Below the pieces are notes generated by a model. It made no database searches and had not been told where the DNA came from. It saw only the letters and a program-made list of their open reading frames with translations. From the NCBI GenBank assembly GCA_029987315.1, contig DALTVZ010000047.1, positions 1 to 12,601 of the forward strand: a DNA stretch of 12,601 nt, written 5' to 3'. This stretch comes from Methanocorpusculum sp. GTDB taxonomy: Archaea > Halobacteriota > Methanomicrobia > Methanomicrobiales > Methanocorpusculaceae. The position numbers and the translations under genes are program-made. Positions 6,456-12,465 of this stretch are shown one piece after another. Each line of letters opens with the position of its first letter. Position 1 is the first letter of the stretch.

Positions 6456-7109
6456 CTACCAGGATCTGCCGTCGATCCGTTTTGTACTCTCGACAGGTGA
6501 AAGATTTCTCACCATCACCTCAGATCTGTGTACCTTTTTGTATAGAGTGTCGCCGTTAGGGATGAAGGCAAATGCATCATTATCCTCCACACAACGAAGA
6601 CCTGAGCGCGGTTCACGGGGAAGGACCAAAAGAAACTCGATCGGGTCTCCATAGAGATCGGATAAAAGTGCTTTTTTTGCGGCGATCTCGGTCAAAAATC
6701 CCTTGGTCCCCGTGGAACCGGTGATCACCTCGCCAAAGACACGGACCCCGTCACTCGTCTTGATCAAAAGATCCATCTCTGCTGCAACGCGCCCCTTAAC
6801 TTTGAACCTGATCTCACCGTCCCGGGAGTACCAAAGTCCATCGGGAGCATATTTATCATAAGGAATATAGACCGAGTCGGCAAGTTTTGCGGCGATCGAA
6901 ACGACGCATGATGCATTCTCTGATGCAGTTAAAAGAAGTTCATAGGACAGAGCTTCAAAAAATGCACCGGTCGCAGAAGAGTGGAGGGGATGTGCCTCCT
7001 CATAAAGGACGGCACGGGTCGATTTTGGCAGATGATGGATAGCACGTCTGATGTGCGAAAGGGTCACCTCTTCGCGGGAAAGAAGCTCGGCGACCTCGGA
7101 CGATGACAT
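6456..7109 (-). CDS. Unknown protein with a PD-(D/E)xK-like acidic pattern
   Basis: A 217-residue protein that I do not recognise as a named family. The N-terminal 35 residues are helical (SSSEVAELLSREEVTLSHIRRAIHHLP). The centre has an order of elements like PD-(D/E)xK nucleases: a helix with a buried glutamate, GAFFEALSYELLL (48-60); a strand AEMDLLIK (110-117) with E111 and D113; a strand VFGEVITG (124-131) with E127; then helix EIAAKKALL (141-149) and strand FLLVLP (159-164). The lysine normally two residues after the second acid is an isoleucine here; K136 or K145 could substitute. The start ATG shares its A with the gltX stop (TGATG), so the gene is translationally coupled to gltX. No signal peptide or membrane segment is seen. 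Nuclease fold is an inference and could be coincidental. Confidence 0.75.
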   Translation of the reverse strand: MSSSEVAELLSREEVTLSHIRRAIHHLPKSTRAVLYEEAHPLHSSATGAFFEALSYELLLTASENASCVVSIAAKLADSVYIPYDKYAPDGLWYSRDGEIRFKVKGRVAAEMDLLIKTSDGVRVFGEVITGSTGTKGFLTEIAAKKALLSDLYGDPIEFLLVLPREPRSGLRCVEDNDAFAFIPNGDTLYKKVHRSEVMVRNLSPVESTKRIDGRSW

Positions 7110-8791
7110 CAGCGGTGAGTAAAGTAGGCGGTCACTTTTCCATGCTGGACCGCATCTATCTTTGAGAACCCGACCCGCTCGAACTGAACGATCCGACCGG
7201 CATATCCTAAAACGGCCGGTTCACAATACCCTTCAAAGATGCCTTCCGGCATGAGAAGTGAGCAGGATGTCGCCATTTCGACCGGAAGCCACTGAACGAT
7301 AGCGGCTTTTGCAGAGCGTGCATCGGCAAGAGACTCGCCAGCATACTCAGCAGAACTTGGACCGGTGATCTTGATGTTGAACAGGTCCTTGAGCCGAAGC
7401 ATCCCGCCTTTTTCCATCTCGCTTCGAGACAGAAAAACGCAGCCTGTGAAGGGAAGAACACGTTCTCCGCGTTCAGGGTGATTCGGATACACCGGAGCGT
7501 GTGCCTCCATATGCGGAGCGCCGGTGATCTCCACCTCAATGGGATCCGGGACAAAGAAATATCGATCTGCTCCTGCATCGATGACCGCCTTGTTCTGAGC
7601 AAACAGATTCTCCCAGGAAAACGAGATGTCCGTATCGCCCATCCCGATATCGACCGTGGCAGCGCGAACTGCCTCGGGTTGGATCCCGCGACGAGCGAGG
7701 GCACGGAGAGTCCCTAGATGGATGTCATCCCATCCGGTGTAAAGACCCTCATTGATCCCTTTACGCATGCCGGATGTGGACAACTCCAGTCCGGCGATGG
7801 ACATTCTTCCATAATGATAGAAGTAGGGTATCTTCCAGCCGAAGTAGTTGTAGATGTACTCCTGACGGCGGGTATTGGCGATATGATCCTTTCCACGGAT
7901 CACATGGGTCATACCAAGAAGATGATCATCAATGGCAACCGAGAAGTTCATCAGAGGGTACACAAAGACACCCGGTTTTCTTGGATGAGGAGTGCTTGTT
8001 AGAACACGCATCGCGGCAAAATCGCGGACTGCCGGATCCGGATGGGATATGTCGGTTTTTACTCGAAGAGTGATCTCGCCTTCGGCATATTTTCCGGCAA
8101 GCATGTCATCGAACCGTTTCAGGCTCTCTTCGATCGATATATCACGGCAGGGACAGGGTATCTTTTTGAGCTTTTTCTCCCGGAACTCATTGTTATCGCA
8201 GGTACACATGTATGCGCCGCCAAGTTCGAGAAGTTCACGTGCATATGCATAATAAATATCGAAACGATCCGACTGATAGATCACATCGGTGATCCCGATG
8301 CCAAGCCATGCAAGATCCTCGGTGACCATCTCATAAGCTGCAGGATCGACTCGTTTTGGATCGGTATCTTCCACACGATAGTAGAATTTCCCACCGTATT
8401 TTTTTACGTAATAATCATTCAGTACCGAAGCGCGGGCATGCCCAAGATGAAGAGGACCCGACGGATTTGGTGCAAACCGCATGACCACACCCGAATCTGC
8501 ATCCGGGAGGTCAGGAAGTTCATGACTCCTCTCCTTTTTCTCATGCATCTTTTCTATTGCGCCAGGGCTCAGAGAGATCAATTTCTGTTCCCGCTCTTCG
8601 ATCGAAAGAGCAGCAACTTCGGCGAGGATCTCTGGAAGAAGGGCACTGATCTCTTGTGCTTTTGTACGAAGTTCGGGGTGGGCGCCCATAACACTACCGA
8701 GAATTGCACCGGCCCGGGGAACGGTCTTGTGTTTTACCGCGTTTCCCAGTGCCAGGACATATATATCATTTCGAATATCTGTGTCTGCCAT
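7109..8791 (-). CDS. gltX: Glutamyl-tRNA synthetase, archaeal type
   Basis: A 560-residue class I synthetase that charges tRNA-Glu, and in archaea often also tRNA-Gln before amidation. It has the archaeal layout: a helical N-terminal extension (1-100), then the Rossmann catalytic domain with the HIGH-type motif in FAPNPSGPLHLGHARAS (106-122; HLGH 115-118), EDTDPKR (141-147), and an inserted zinc-binding-like pair C196-x-C198 and C213-x-C215. The catalytic loop equivalent of KMSKS reads LSTSGMRKGI (337-346), with glycine where lysine is normally expected. A beta-barrel anticodon-binding C-terminus runs from about 410 (VEITGAP ... VFLSRSEMEKGGMLRLKDLFNI). The length fits the archaeal family. 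A TATA box sits about 35 bases upstream and there is no Shine-Dalgarno, so the leader is probably only a few bases. Confidence 0.95.
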   Translation of the reverse strand: MADTDIRNDIYVLALGNAVKHKTVPRAGAILGSVMGAHPELRTKAQEISALLPEILAEVAALSIEEREQKLISLSPGAIEKMHEKKERSHELPDLPDADSGVVMRFAPNPSGPLHLGHARASVLNDYYVKKYGGKFYYRVEDTDPKRVDPAAYEMVTEDLAWLGIGITDVIYQSDRFDIYYAYARELLELGGAYMCTCDNNEFREKKLKKIPCPCRDISIEESLKRFDDMLAGKYAEGEITLRVKTDISHPDPAVRDFAAMRVLTSTPHPRKPGVFVYPLMNFSVAIDDHLLGMTHVIRGKDHIANTRRQEYIYNYFGWKIPYFYHYGRMSIAGLELSTSGMRKGINEGLYTGWDDIHLGTLRALARRGIQPEAVRAATVDIGMGDTDISFSWENLFAQNKAVIDAGADRYFFVPDPIEVEITGAPHMEAHAPVYPNHPERGERVLPFTGCVFLSRSEMEKGGMLRLKDLFNIKITGPSSAEYAGESLADARSAKAAIVQWLPVEMATSCSLLMPEGIFEGYCEPAVLGYAGRIVQFERVGFSKIDAVQHGKVTAYFTHR

Positions 8792-8822
8792 ATTGAGTAG
8801 ATATTATTAGCCGGATGGAGTG

Positions 8823-8830
8823 TTTATACT
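8823..8830 (-). promoter_or_regulatory. TATA box for gltX
   Basis: The minus strand reads AGTATAAA, centred about 35 bases before the ATG at 8791, giving a predicted leader of roughly 10 bases with no ribosome binding site. Confidence 0.5.
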
Positions 8831-8836
8831 TACGGC

Positions 8837-8860
8837 TTTTTTGTTTCATCACAAAAAAAA
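8837..8860 (-). terminator. Inverted-repeat/T-run terminator after cobY
   Basis: On the minus strand a T8 run starts seven bases after the cobY TAG. It is part of a perfect 8-bp inverted repeat (8837-8844 with 8851-8858, 6-base loop). It lies just upstream of the gltX TATA box, so read-through into gltX would be limited here. Confidence 0.5.
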
Positions 8861-8867
8861 GTATCCA

Positions 8868-9470
8868 CTAGCAAGGTCGAACAGAACAAAATTCCCGTTC
8901 TAAAACCGCGAGCTCTTCACGTGTATTGATATTGAACGCTAAACCCGGTTCATCCAGCAAAAGACAAAGCTCGTCCTGAACTTCGGCAACAAGACTTCCC
9001 ATAAAAATATTTACCGCACACGGCGTTGCCGGCACGCCGTTTATTACCTCACGATATCGCGGTTGCATCCCGTATTTTTCACAGTGAGTGAGCGGCACCC
9101 AGGTCGAGCAGGCCGATTTTCCTGAATCATGATAGGAGTCGAGGATCTGCAGGATCATATCCGGCGTAAGGCAGGGAATGTCGGCTGCAGAGGTGAAGAT
9201 CGGCCCGCCCTCACCCGACATCTCGACGGCTTCGCAAAGATCCTCGATGTATCCGATCCCTTGCGTATCGATAAACTCGACATTGTTTGCACGACACCAG
9301 TTCCGCGTGAACGGTGTTTTGTACGAAGTGACAATGATCGGTTCACACCCGGCTTCGACGAACGAATCGATGACCCAGGAGATCATCGGTCGATCGTGGA
9401 TCATGACCAGGGCTTTTTCTCCAAGTCTGAGTCGCGAACCCTCACCCCCGGCAAGGATCAGCGCAAGCAT
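8868..9470 (-). CDS. cobY: GTP:adenosylcobinamide-phosphate guanylyltransferase, CobY type
   Basis: A 200-residue nucleotidyltransferase expected to make adenosylcobinamide-GDP from adenosylcobinamide phosphate and GTP in cobamide (B12) assembly. This archaeal enzyme replaces the GTP-transferase half of bacterial CobU. The N-terminal signature LILAGGEGSRLRLGEKAL (4-21) is the GTP-binding loop with K19, and SAADIPCLTP (94-103) contains the metal-binding aspartate D97, both typical of the MobA/GlmU-like fold. The C-terminus NINTREELAVLE also fits the fold. The ATG at 9470 lies inside the end of the preceding decarboxylase gene (13-bp overlap), with GGTGGAGG upstream. The cobinamide role is supported by the neighbour acting on the aminopropanol arm of the same molecule; MobA-like alternatives are less likely in this context. 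Confidence 0.88.
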   Translation of the reverse strand: MLALILAGGEGSRLRLGEKALVMIHDRPMISWVIDSFVEAGCEPIIVTSYKTPFTRNWCRANNVEFIDTQGIGYIEDLCEAVEMSGEGGPIFTSAADIPCLTPDMILQILDSYHDSGKSACSTWVPLTHCEKYGMQPRYREVINGVPATPCAVNIFMGSLVAEVQDELCLLLDEPGLAFNINTREELAVLEREFCSVRPC

Positions 9471-10453
9471 GCAGAAAGAGCCTCCACCACGCGAAGATTT
9501 TTCTCCCGAGTCTCGACCGAGATCCGGATCGAGTCAGGAAGGCCAAAAGATGCACAGTCTCGAACAAGGATACCGTACTTGAGCATCGACTCGGTGAACT
9601 CGGATGCATTTCTCCCAAGATGCACTAATATAAAGTTCACCGAACTTTGTGCATATGACAGGCCAAGCTCGGTGAGCTGGCCAAAGTACCACTCGCGTTC
9701 CTTCGTGATCTTTTCTGCAGAAATAATGAGCTCATCATAATGATCAAGAGCCGACATGGTGAATGCTTCCGCAAATGCGTTGACCGACCAAGGAGTTCGT
9801 ACCGTCTCGATCTTTTTGATCAGATCGGCGGGTCCAAACCCAAACCCAAATCTGATCCCAGGGACCGAGAAGCATTTGGTGATCGAACGCATCACAAAAA
9901 GTTCATCTGATCTGATATCCGAGATAGATTCGTCGCGGGCAGCAAGTTCCATAAATGCCTCATCCACAAAAAGCCGGCCGCCCTTTTTTCTGCAGTCGTC
10001 GAGAAGAGACAACATTTCATTGCGCGGAGTCAAAATCCCAGTCGGATTATTTGGGTTACAGATGAATCGAAGATCAGCATCGACATCAGAAACGATATGT
10101 GCGCCGGCAAGTTTTGCAGAAAGACCGTACTCGCCAAATGTGGGCTGATCGATCCTGACCGTGTCCTTCGAAGAGAGAACAACACTACAATAGACTCGGA
10201 TCAGTTCTGCCGATCCGTTTCCAACACATATCTCCTCAGGATCACGTGAAAAAACGCGGCCGATTTTCTCTTTTAATGCAGTATATGCATCATCCGGATA
10301 CACGCAGAGATCAACAGCCCCAAAATCGCAAGGCACATGAGGTAAAAATGGGTTCATACTTGCGCTCACTTCAAGAAGATCAGACCCGTATTTTTGCCTT
10401 AGAGCGAGAATGCGCCCACCATGCACCGCTTTTTCTGGAAAATGTTTCTGCAT
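9458..10453 (-). CDS. cobD: L-threonine-O-3-phosphate decarboxylase, CobD type (PLP)
   Basis: A 331-residue fold-type I PLP enzyme, expected to decarboxylate threonine phosphate to (R)-1-amino-2-propanol phosphate, the linker of the cobamide nucleotide loop. Visible features are HGG near the start (11-13), SASMNPF (30-36), ICNPNNPTG (131-139), DEAF with PLP-contacting D164, the Schiff-base lysine K193 in RSITKCF, and GIRFGFG (199-205). These are shared with histidinol-phosphate aminotransferase (HisC). I prefer CobD because of the KAVHGG / SASMNPF opening and because cobY overlaps its 3' end by 13 bp. HisC cannot be fully excluded without alignment. The start lies a few bases from the likely transcription start, with no ribosome binding site. 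Confidence 0.82.
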   Translation of the reverse strand: MQKHFPEKAVHGGRILALRQKYGSDLLEVSASMNPFLPHVPCDFGAVDLCVYPDDAYTALKEKIGRVFSRDPEEICVGNGSAELIRVYCSVVLSSKDTVRIDQPTFGEYGLSAKLAGAHIVSDVDADLRFICNPNNPTGILTPRNEMLSLLDDCRKKGGRLFVDEAFMELAARDESISDIRSDELFVMRSITKCFSVPGIRFGFGFGPADLIKKIETVRTPWSVNAFAEAFTMSALDHYDELIISAEKITKEREWYFGQLTELGLSYAQSSVNFILVHLGRNASEFTESMLKYGILVRDCASFGLPDSIRISVETREKNLRVVEALSACLR

Positions 10454-10481
10454 TTTATAGTATAAACTTGGTCTCTATCCG

Positions 10482-10491
10482 CATAAATAAA
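10482..10491 (-). promoter_or_regulatory. Possible TATA box for cobD-cobY
   Basis: The minus strand reads TTTATTTATG, centred about 33 bases before the cobD ATG. No B12-riboswitch-like leader fits in the short distance to the start codon. Confidence 0.35.
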
Positions 10492-10540
10492 CAACAGATA
10501 GAAAAATAACTTGCGTTAAGACAGAGATATCACGAGATAA

Positions 10541-10550
10541 TTATATATAC
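10541..10550 (+). promoter_or_regulatory. TATA box of the cdrS-ftsZ2 operon
   Basis: TTATATATAC is the strongest TATA-like box in the window. Transcription would begin near 10572, leaving a leader of about 85 bases, unusually long next to the nearly leaderless genes elsewhere in this window. Confidence 0.6.
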
Positions 10551-10585
10551 TCTAACATCAAATTAGAATTTGTCCAAAAACGGAC

Positions 10586-10651
10586 GTCAGCTTAATGTCT
10601 AACATGTGTCAGACAGAAGGCAGACAATTGACTGACACAAGTCAGATTGGA
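10586..10651 (+). repeat. Six tandem degenerate 11-bp repeats, candidate operator array
   Basis: Six head-to-tail units start at 10586, 10597, 10608, 10619, 10630 and 10641. Their first eight bases read GTCAGCTT, GTCTAACA, GTCAGACA, GGCAGACA, GACTGACA and GTCAGATT. In the consensus GTCAGACAnnn, G1 and C3 are invariant, and G5 and A6 occur in five of six. The array spans the predicted 5' leader between transcription start and the ribosome binding site of the ribbon-helix-helix gene. An 11-bp period is not a coding period. It contains a 20-bp near-palindrome (10596-10615) and a 14-bp palindrome (10632-10645). Confidence 0.65.
10596..10615. promoter_or_regulatory. 20-bp near-palindrome within the leader array
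   Basis: TGTCTAACATGTGTCAGACA matches its own reverse complement at 16 of 20 positions. A second palindrome, CTGAC-ACAA-GTCAG (10632-10645), is centred 33 bp downstream. The octamer TGTGTCAG (10605-10612) is exactly inverted as CTGACACA (10632-10639), which could also form an RNA hairpin just before the ribosome binding site. Confidence 0.5.
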
Positions 10652-10657
10652 GTTATG

Positions 10658-10843
10658 ATGGAACGAATCACCATTCGCCTACCCCCACAGCAAATCGAAC
10701 TACTTGGATTACTTGTCGAGTCAGGCGAGTTTCCAACCGTTTCTGAAGCAGTGCGATATGCCGTACGAGATTTTCTATCTCAAAGGGGAGACAAGATAAT
10801 GCGTGACAGTGATCAAGTAACATCATTTGACGGACGATTATAA
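10658..10843 (+). CDS. cdrS: CdrS-like ribbon-helix-helix transcription regulator
   Basis: A 61-residue CopG/Arc-type ribbon-helix-helix protein. The beta strand RITIRLP (3-9) would enter the DNA major groove as an antiparallel pair in the dimer, followed by helix QQIELLGLLVESG (11-23), the turn EFPTVSE and helix EAVRYAVRDFLSQ (30-42). The charged tail ends TSFDGRL. I chose the ATG at 10658 because GGAG (10649-10652) stands five bases before it and the family begins MERITIR; an in-frame ATG at 10595 would instead translate the 11-bp repeat array. It sits 27 bases upstream of ftsZ. In haloarchaea the RHH protein CdrS is encoded immediately upstream of ftsZ2 and regulates cell division, and this arrangement matches. 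The symbol rests on that synteny and similarity. Confidence 0.85.
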   Translation: MERITIRLPPQQIELLGLLVESGEFPTVSEAVRYAVRDFLSQRGDKIMRDSDQVTSFDGRL

Positions 10844-10856
10844 CAGTTTATTTATT

Positions 10857-10862
10857 GGGGTG
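10857..10862 (+). promoter_or_regulatory. Ribosome binding site of ftsZ2
   Basis: GGGGTG stands eight bases before the ATG at 10871 and fixes that start. The AT-rich stretch just before it (GTTTATTTATT) is TATA-like, so an internal promoter close to the ftsZ start is possible but unproven. Confidence 0.55.
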
Positions 10863-10870
10863 TTTACAAA

Positions 10871-12031
10871 ATGCAGAGTATTATTAATGAAGCACTGAAA
10901 AACTCAGAGCTCGAAAAAGGAATCAAAACGACATCGATCATCGATGACGACGACATGCTTGGGCAGCCAAGAATTGTAATTGTTGGATGCGGCGGCGCCG
11001 GAAACAACACGATCAACAGACTCCACAACATGAAGGTCGCTGGTTCCGAAACGATCGCGATCAATACCGACAAGCAGCACTTGGACATGATTCAGGCAGA
11101 CAAGCGTGTTTTGATCGGAAAATCCCTGACCAGAGGTCTTGGAGCAGGAGGATTCCCAGATGTAGGACGCCGCGCAGCAGAGATGGCCCGCCCCACTCTT
11201 GAAGAGATCCTCAAAGACGCAGACCTTGTCTTCGTCACAGCAGGTATGGGTGGAGGAACCGGAACCGGATCTGCCCCCGTCGTTGCACAGATCGCCAAAG
11301 AACAGGGCGCCATCGTTATTGCAATGGTGAGCTACCCATTCCAGGTCGAAAGAGCGAGAATGTTGAAGGCAGAAGAAGGACTCGAAGCCATGCGTCAGTC
11401 CGCAGACTCAGTCATTGTTCTTGACAACAACAGACTCAAAAACTTCGTACCAAACCTTCCACTCGGCCAGGCATTCTCGGTCATGGACCAGCTCATCGCA
11501 GAAACCGTAAAAGGCATCTCTGAGACGATCACCGAACCTTCCCTGATCAACATCGACTACGCAGATGTTCGCGCCATCATGAGCAAAGGCGGACTTGCAG
11601 TCATGCTCGTCGGAGAATCAAAACAGCAGAACAAGGCTGAGTCCGTTATCCGTGACTGTCTTGCCCACCCGCTTCTCGACATCGACTTCCGCGGAGCGAC
11701 CGGCGGCCTTATCCACATCACCGGTGGACCAGACCTCACTCTTCACGATGCAGAAGAGATCGCGACCCAGCTCACCTATGAACTTGACCCCCATGCAGAC
11801 GTTATCTGGGGAGCAAGAGTACGAAAAGACTTCGAAGGAAAGGTTTCCGTTATGGCAATCATGACCGGTATCCAGAGCCCACAGATCCTTGGCGGCCACT
11901 CGGTCACCACCTTCCAGCCAAACAACACCAACTCTACTGCCTCACCACGTAGCCCATCCGCATCTAACATGAACAGTCAGCAAAACACCGCAACTGCACG
12001 AAGCGGCTCCTCGTTTGACTGGATCATGTAA
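10871..12031 (+). CDS. ftsZ2: Cell-division tubulin homologue FtsZ, FtsZ2 type
   Basis: A 386-residue GTPase that polymerises into the division ring. The GTP-binding elements are GCGGAGNNT (39-47), the tubulin signature GGGTGTG (127-133) and [10 protein letters not shown] (186-195). The T7 synergy loop [11 protein letters not shown] (227-237) keeps N227, D229 and D232, so GTP hydrolysis on polymerisation should be intact. I assign it to FtsZ2 rather than FtsZ1 because it has AGNNTINRL and NTDKQHL (FtsZ1 typically has AGGNTVNRM and NTDAQHL), and because of the CdrS-like gene upstream. After the folded core (about residue 340) there is a Ser/Thr/Asn/Gln-rich tail ending SSFDWIM, probably a disordered linker with a terminal docking peptide. 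An N-terminal acidic extension (IIDDDDMLG) precedes the core. Confidence 0.95.
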   Translation: MQSIINEALKNSELEKGIKTTSIIDDDDMLGQPRIVIVGCGGAGNNTINRLHNMKVAGSETIAINTDKQHLDMIQADKRVLIGKSLTRGLGAGGFPDVGRRAAEMARPTLEEILKDADLVFVTAGMGGGTGTGSAPVVAQIAKEQGAIVIAMVSYPFQVERARMLKAEEGLEAMRQSADSVIVLDNNRLKNFVPNLPLGQAFSVMDQLIAETVKGISETITEPSLINIDYADVRAIMSKGGLAVMLVGESKQQNKAESVIRDCLAHPLLDIDFRGATGGLIHITGGPDLTLHDAEEIATQLTYELDPHADVIWGARVRKDFEGKVSVMAIMTGIQSPQILGGHSVTTFQPNNTNSTASPRSPSASNMNSQQNTATARSGSSFDWIM

Positions 12032-12153
12032 AAAGGCGAAACACAGCAAAACCACGTTTCACACACCACACTCACGCATAATCCGGGATGGTCAAGGACA
12101 ATACAAGGCAGGCCACTACCTTCATATCAAAGTCACCCCACATACGAATATCC

Positions 12154-12176
12154 GGGCAGATGCTTTTTATCTGCCC
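12154..12176 (+). terminator. Hairpin downstream of ftsZ2, possible terminator
   Basis: GGGCAGAT (12154-12161) pairs perfectly with ATCTGCCC (12169-12176) around a T-rich 7-base loop. A second stem, CAACTCA with TGGGTTG (12186-12192 and 12201-12207, one G-T pair), and a T6 run at 12222-12227 follow. Together they plausibly end the ftsZ2 transcript, although in archaea the T-run alone may be the active signal. Confidence 0.45.
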
Positions 12177-12392
12177 CTAAACACCCAACTCATAGGTCTG
12201 TGGGTTGAGGTGAAATGACTGTTTTTTCGCCATTATTTTACGAAACCTTTATTTCTGTATACCTCTATTTATTATAGGAAAGTCGTATATCTGCGGAGTC
12301 GGAAGAGTCCAACGTGTTGACTGCCAGTACTGGAGATCGAATACTATCATTGAAAGTTTGCACTTGTTTTTACGTCATTTTTCATGCAGTTT

Positions 12393-12400
12393 TTTATTAT
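12393..12400 (+). promoter_or_regulatory. Possible TATA box for the coiled-coil gene
   Basis: TTTATTAT lies about 70 bases before the TTG start at 12466, giving a predicted leader of roughly 40 bases that contains the GGAAGG ribosome binding site. The alternative box at 12268-12276 cannot be excluded. Confidence 0.3.
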
Positions 12401-12465
12401 CTTCAGCGCGGGCGACACATAGAACTCAACTCTCTTCGCGGACGGCTGTCAGGAAGGTATGAACG

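Larger units (their letters stand above)
12032..12465 (+). other. Non-coding stretch with several hairpins after ftsZ2
   Basis: About 430 bases without a gene I can support. It holds the hairpins at 12154-12176 and 12186-12207, a T6 run at 12222-12227, TATA-like boxes at 12268-12276 and 12393-12400, and between these a more GC-balanced block at about 12290-12365 that ends in TGTTTTTA. The block might be a small RNA gene or simply the leader of the downstream gene. Confidence 0.4.

Noticed and set aside
8042..8800. 252-codon plus-strand open frame antisense to gltX
   Set aside because: It lies wholly opposite a clearly conserved synthetase; the translation resembles no protein family and is a codon-bias shadow.
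10454..10540. Cobalamin riboswitch upstream of the cobD-cobY genes
   Set aside because: The distance from the likely transcription start to the ATG is only a few bases and no B12-box-like sequence is seen.
10595..10657. In-frame upstream ATG that would lengthen the CdrS-like protein by 21 residues
   Set aside because: The extra residues would be encoded by the 11-bp repeat array, are unlike the RHH fold, and GGAG is correctly placed only for the ATG at 10658.
12081..12156. ATCCGGG occurring twice 69 bases apart after ftsZ2
   Set aside because: A single heptamer pair is expected by chance in this length and has no further similarity around it.
12015..12218. 67-codon open frame overlapping the end of ftsZ2
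   Set aside because: It begins inside ftsZ2 in another frame, has no good ribosome binding site, runs through two hairpins and shows no recognisable domain.
12215..12277. 20-codon frame with a GAGGTGA motif just before its ATG
   Set aside because: Spacing to the ATG is only two bases, the frame runs through the T6 run, and the peptide has no distinctive features; it remains a weak possibility.
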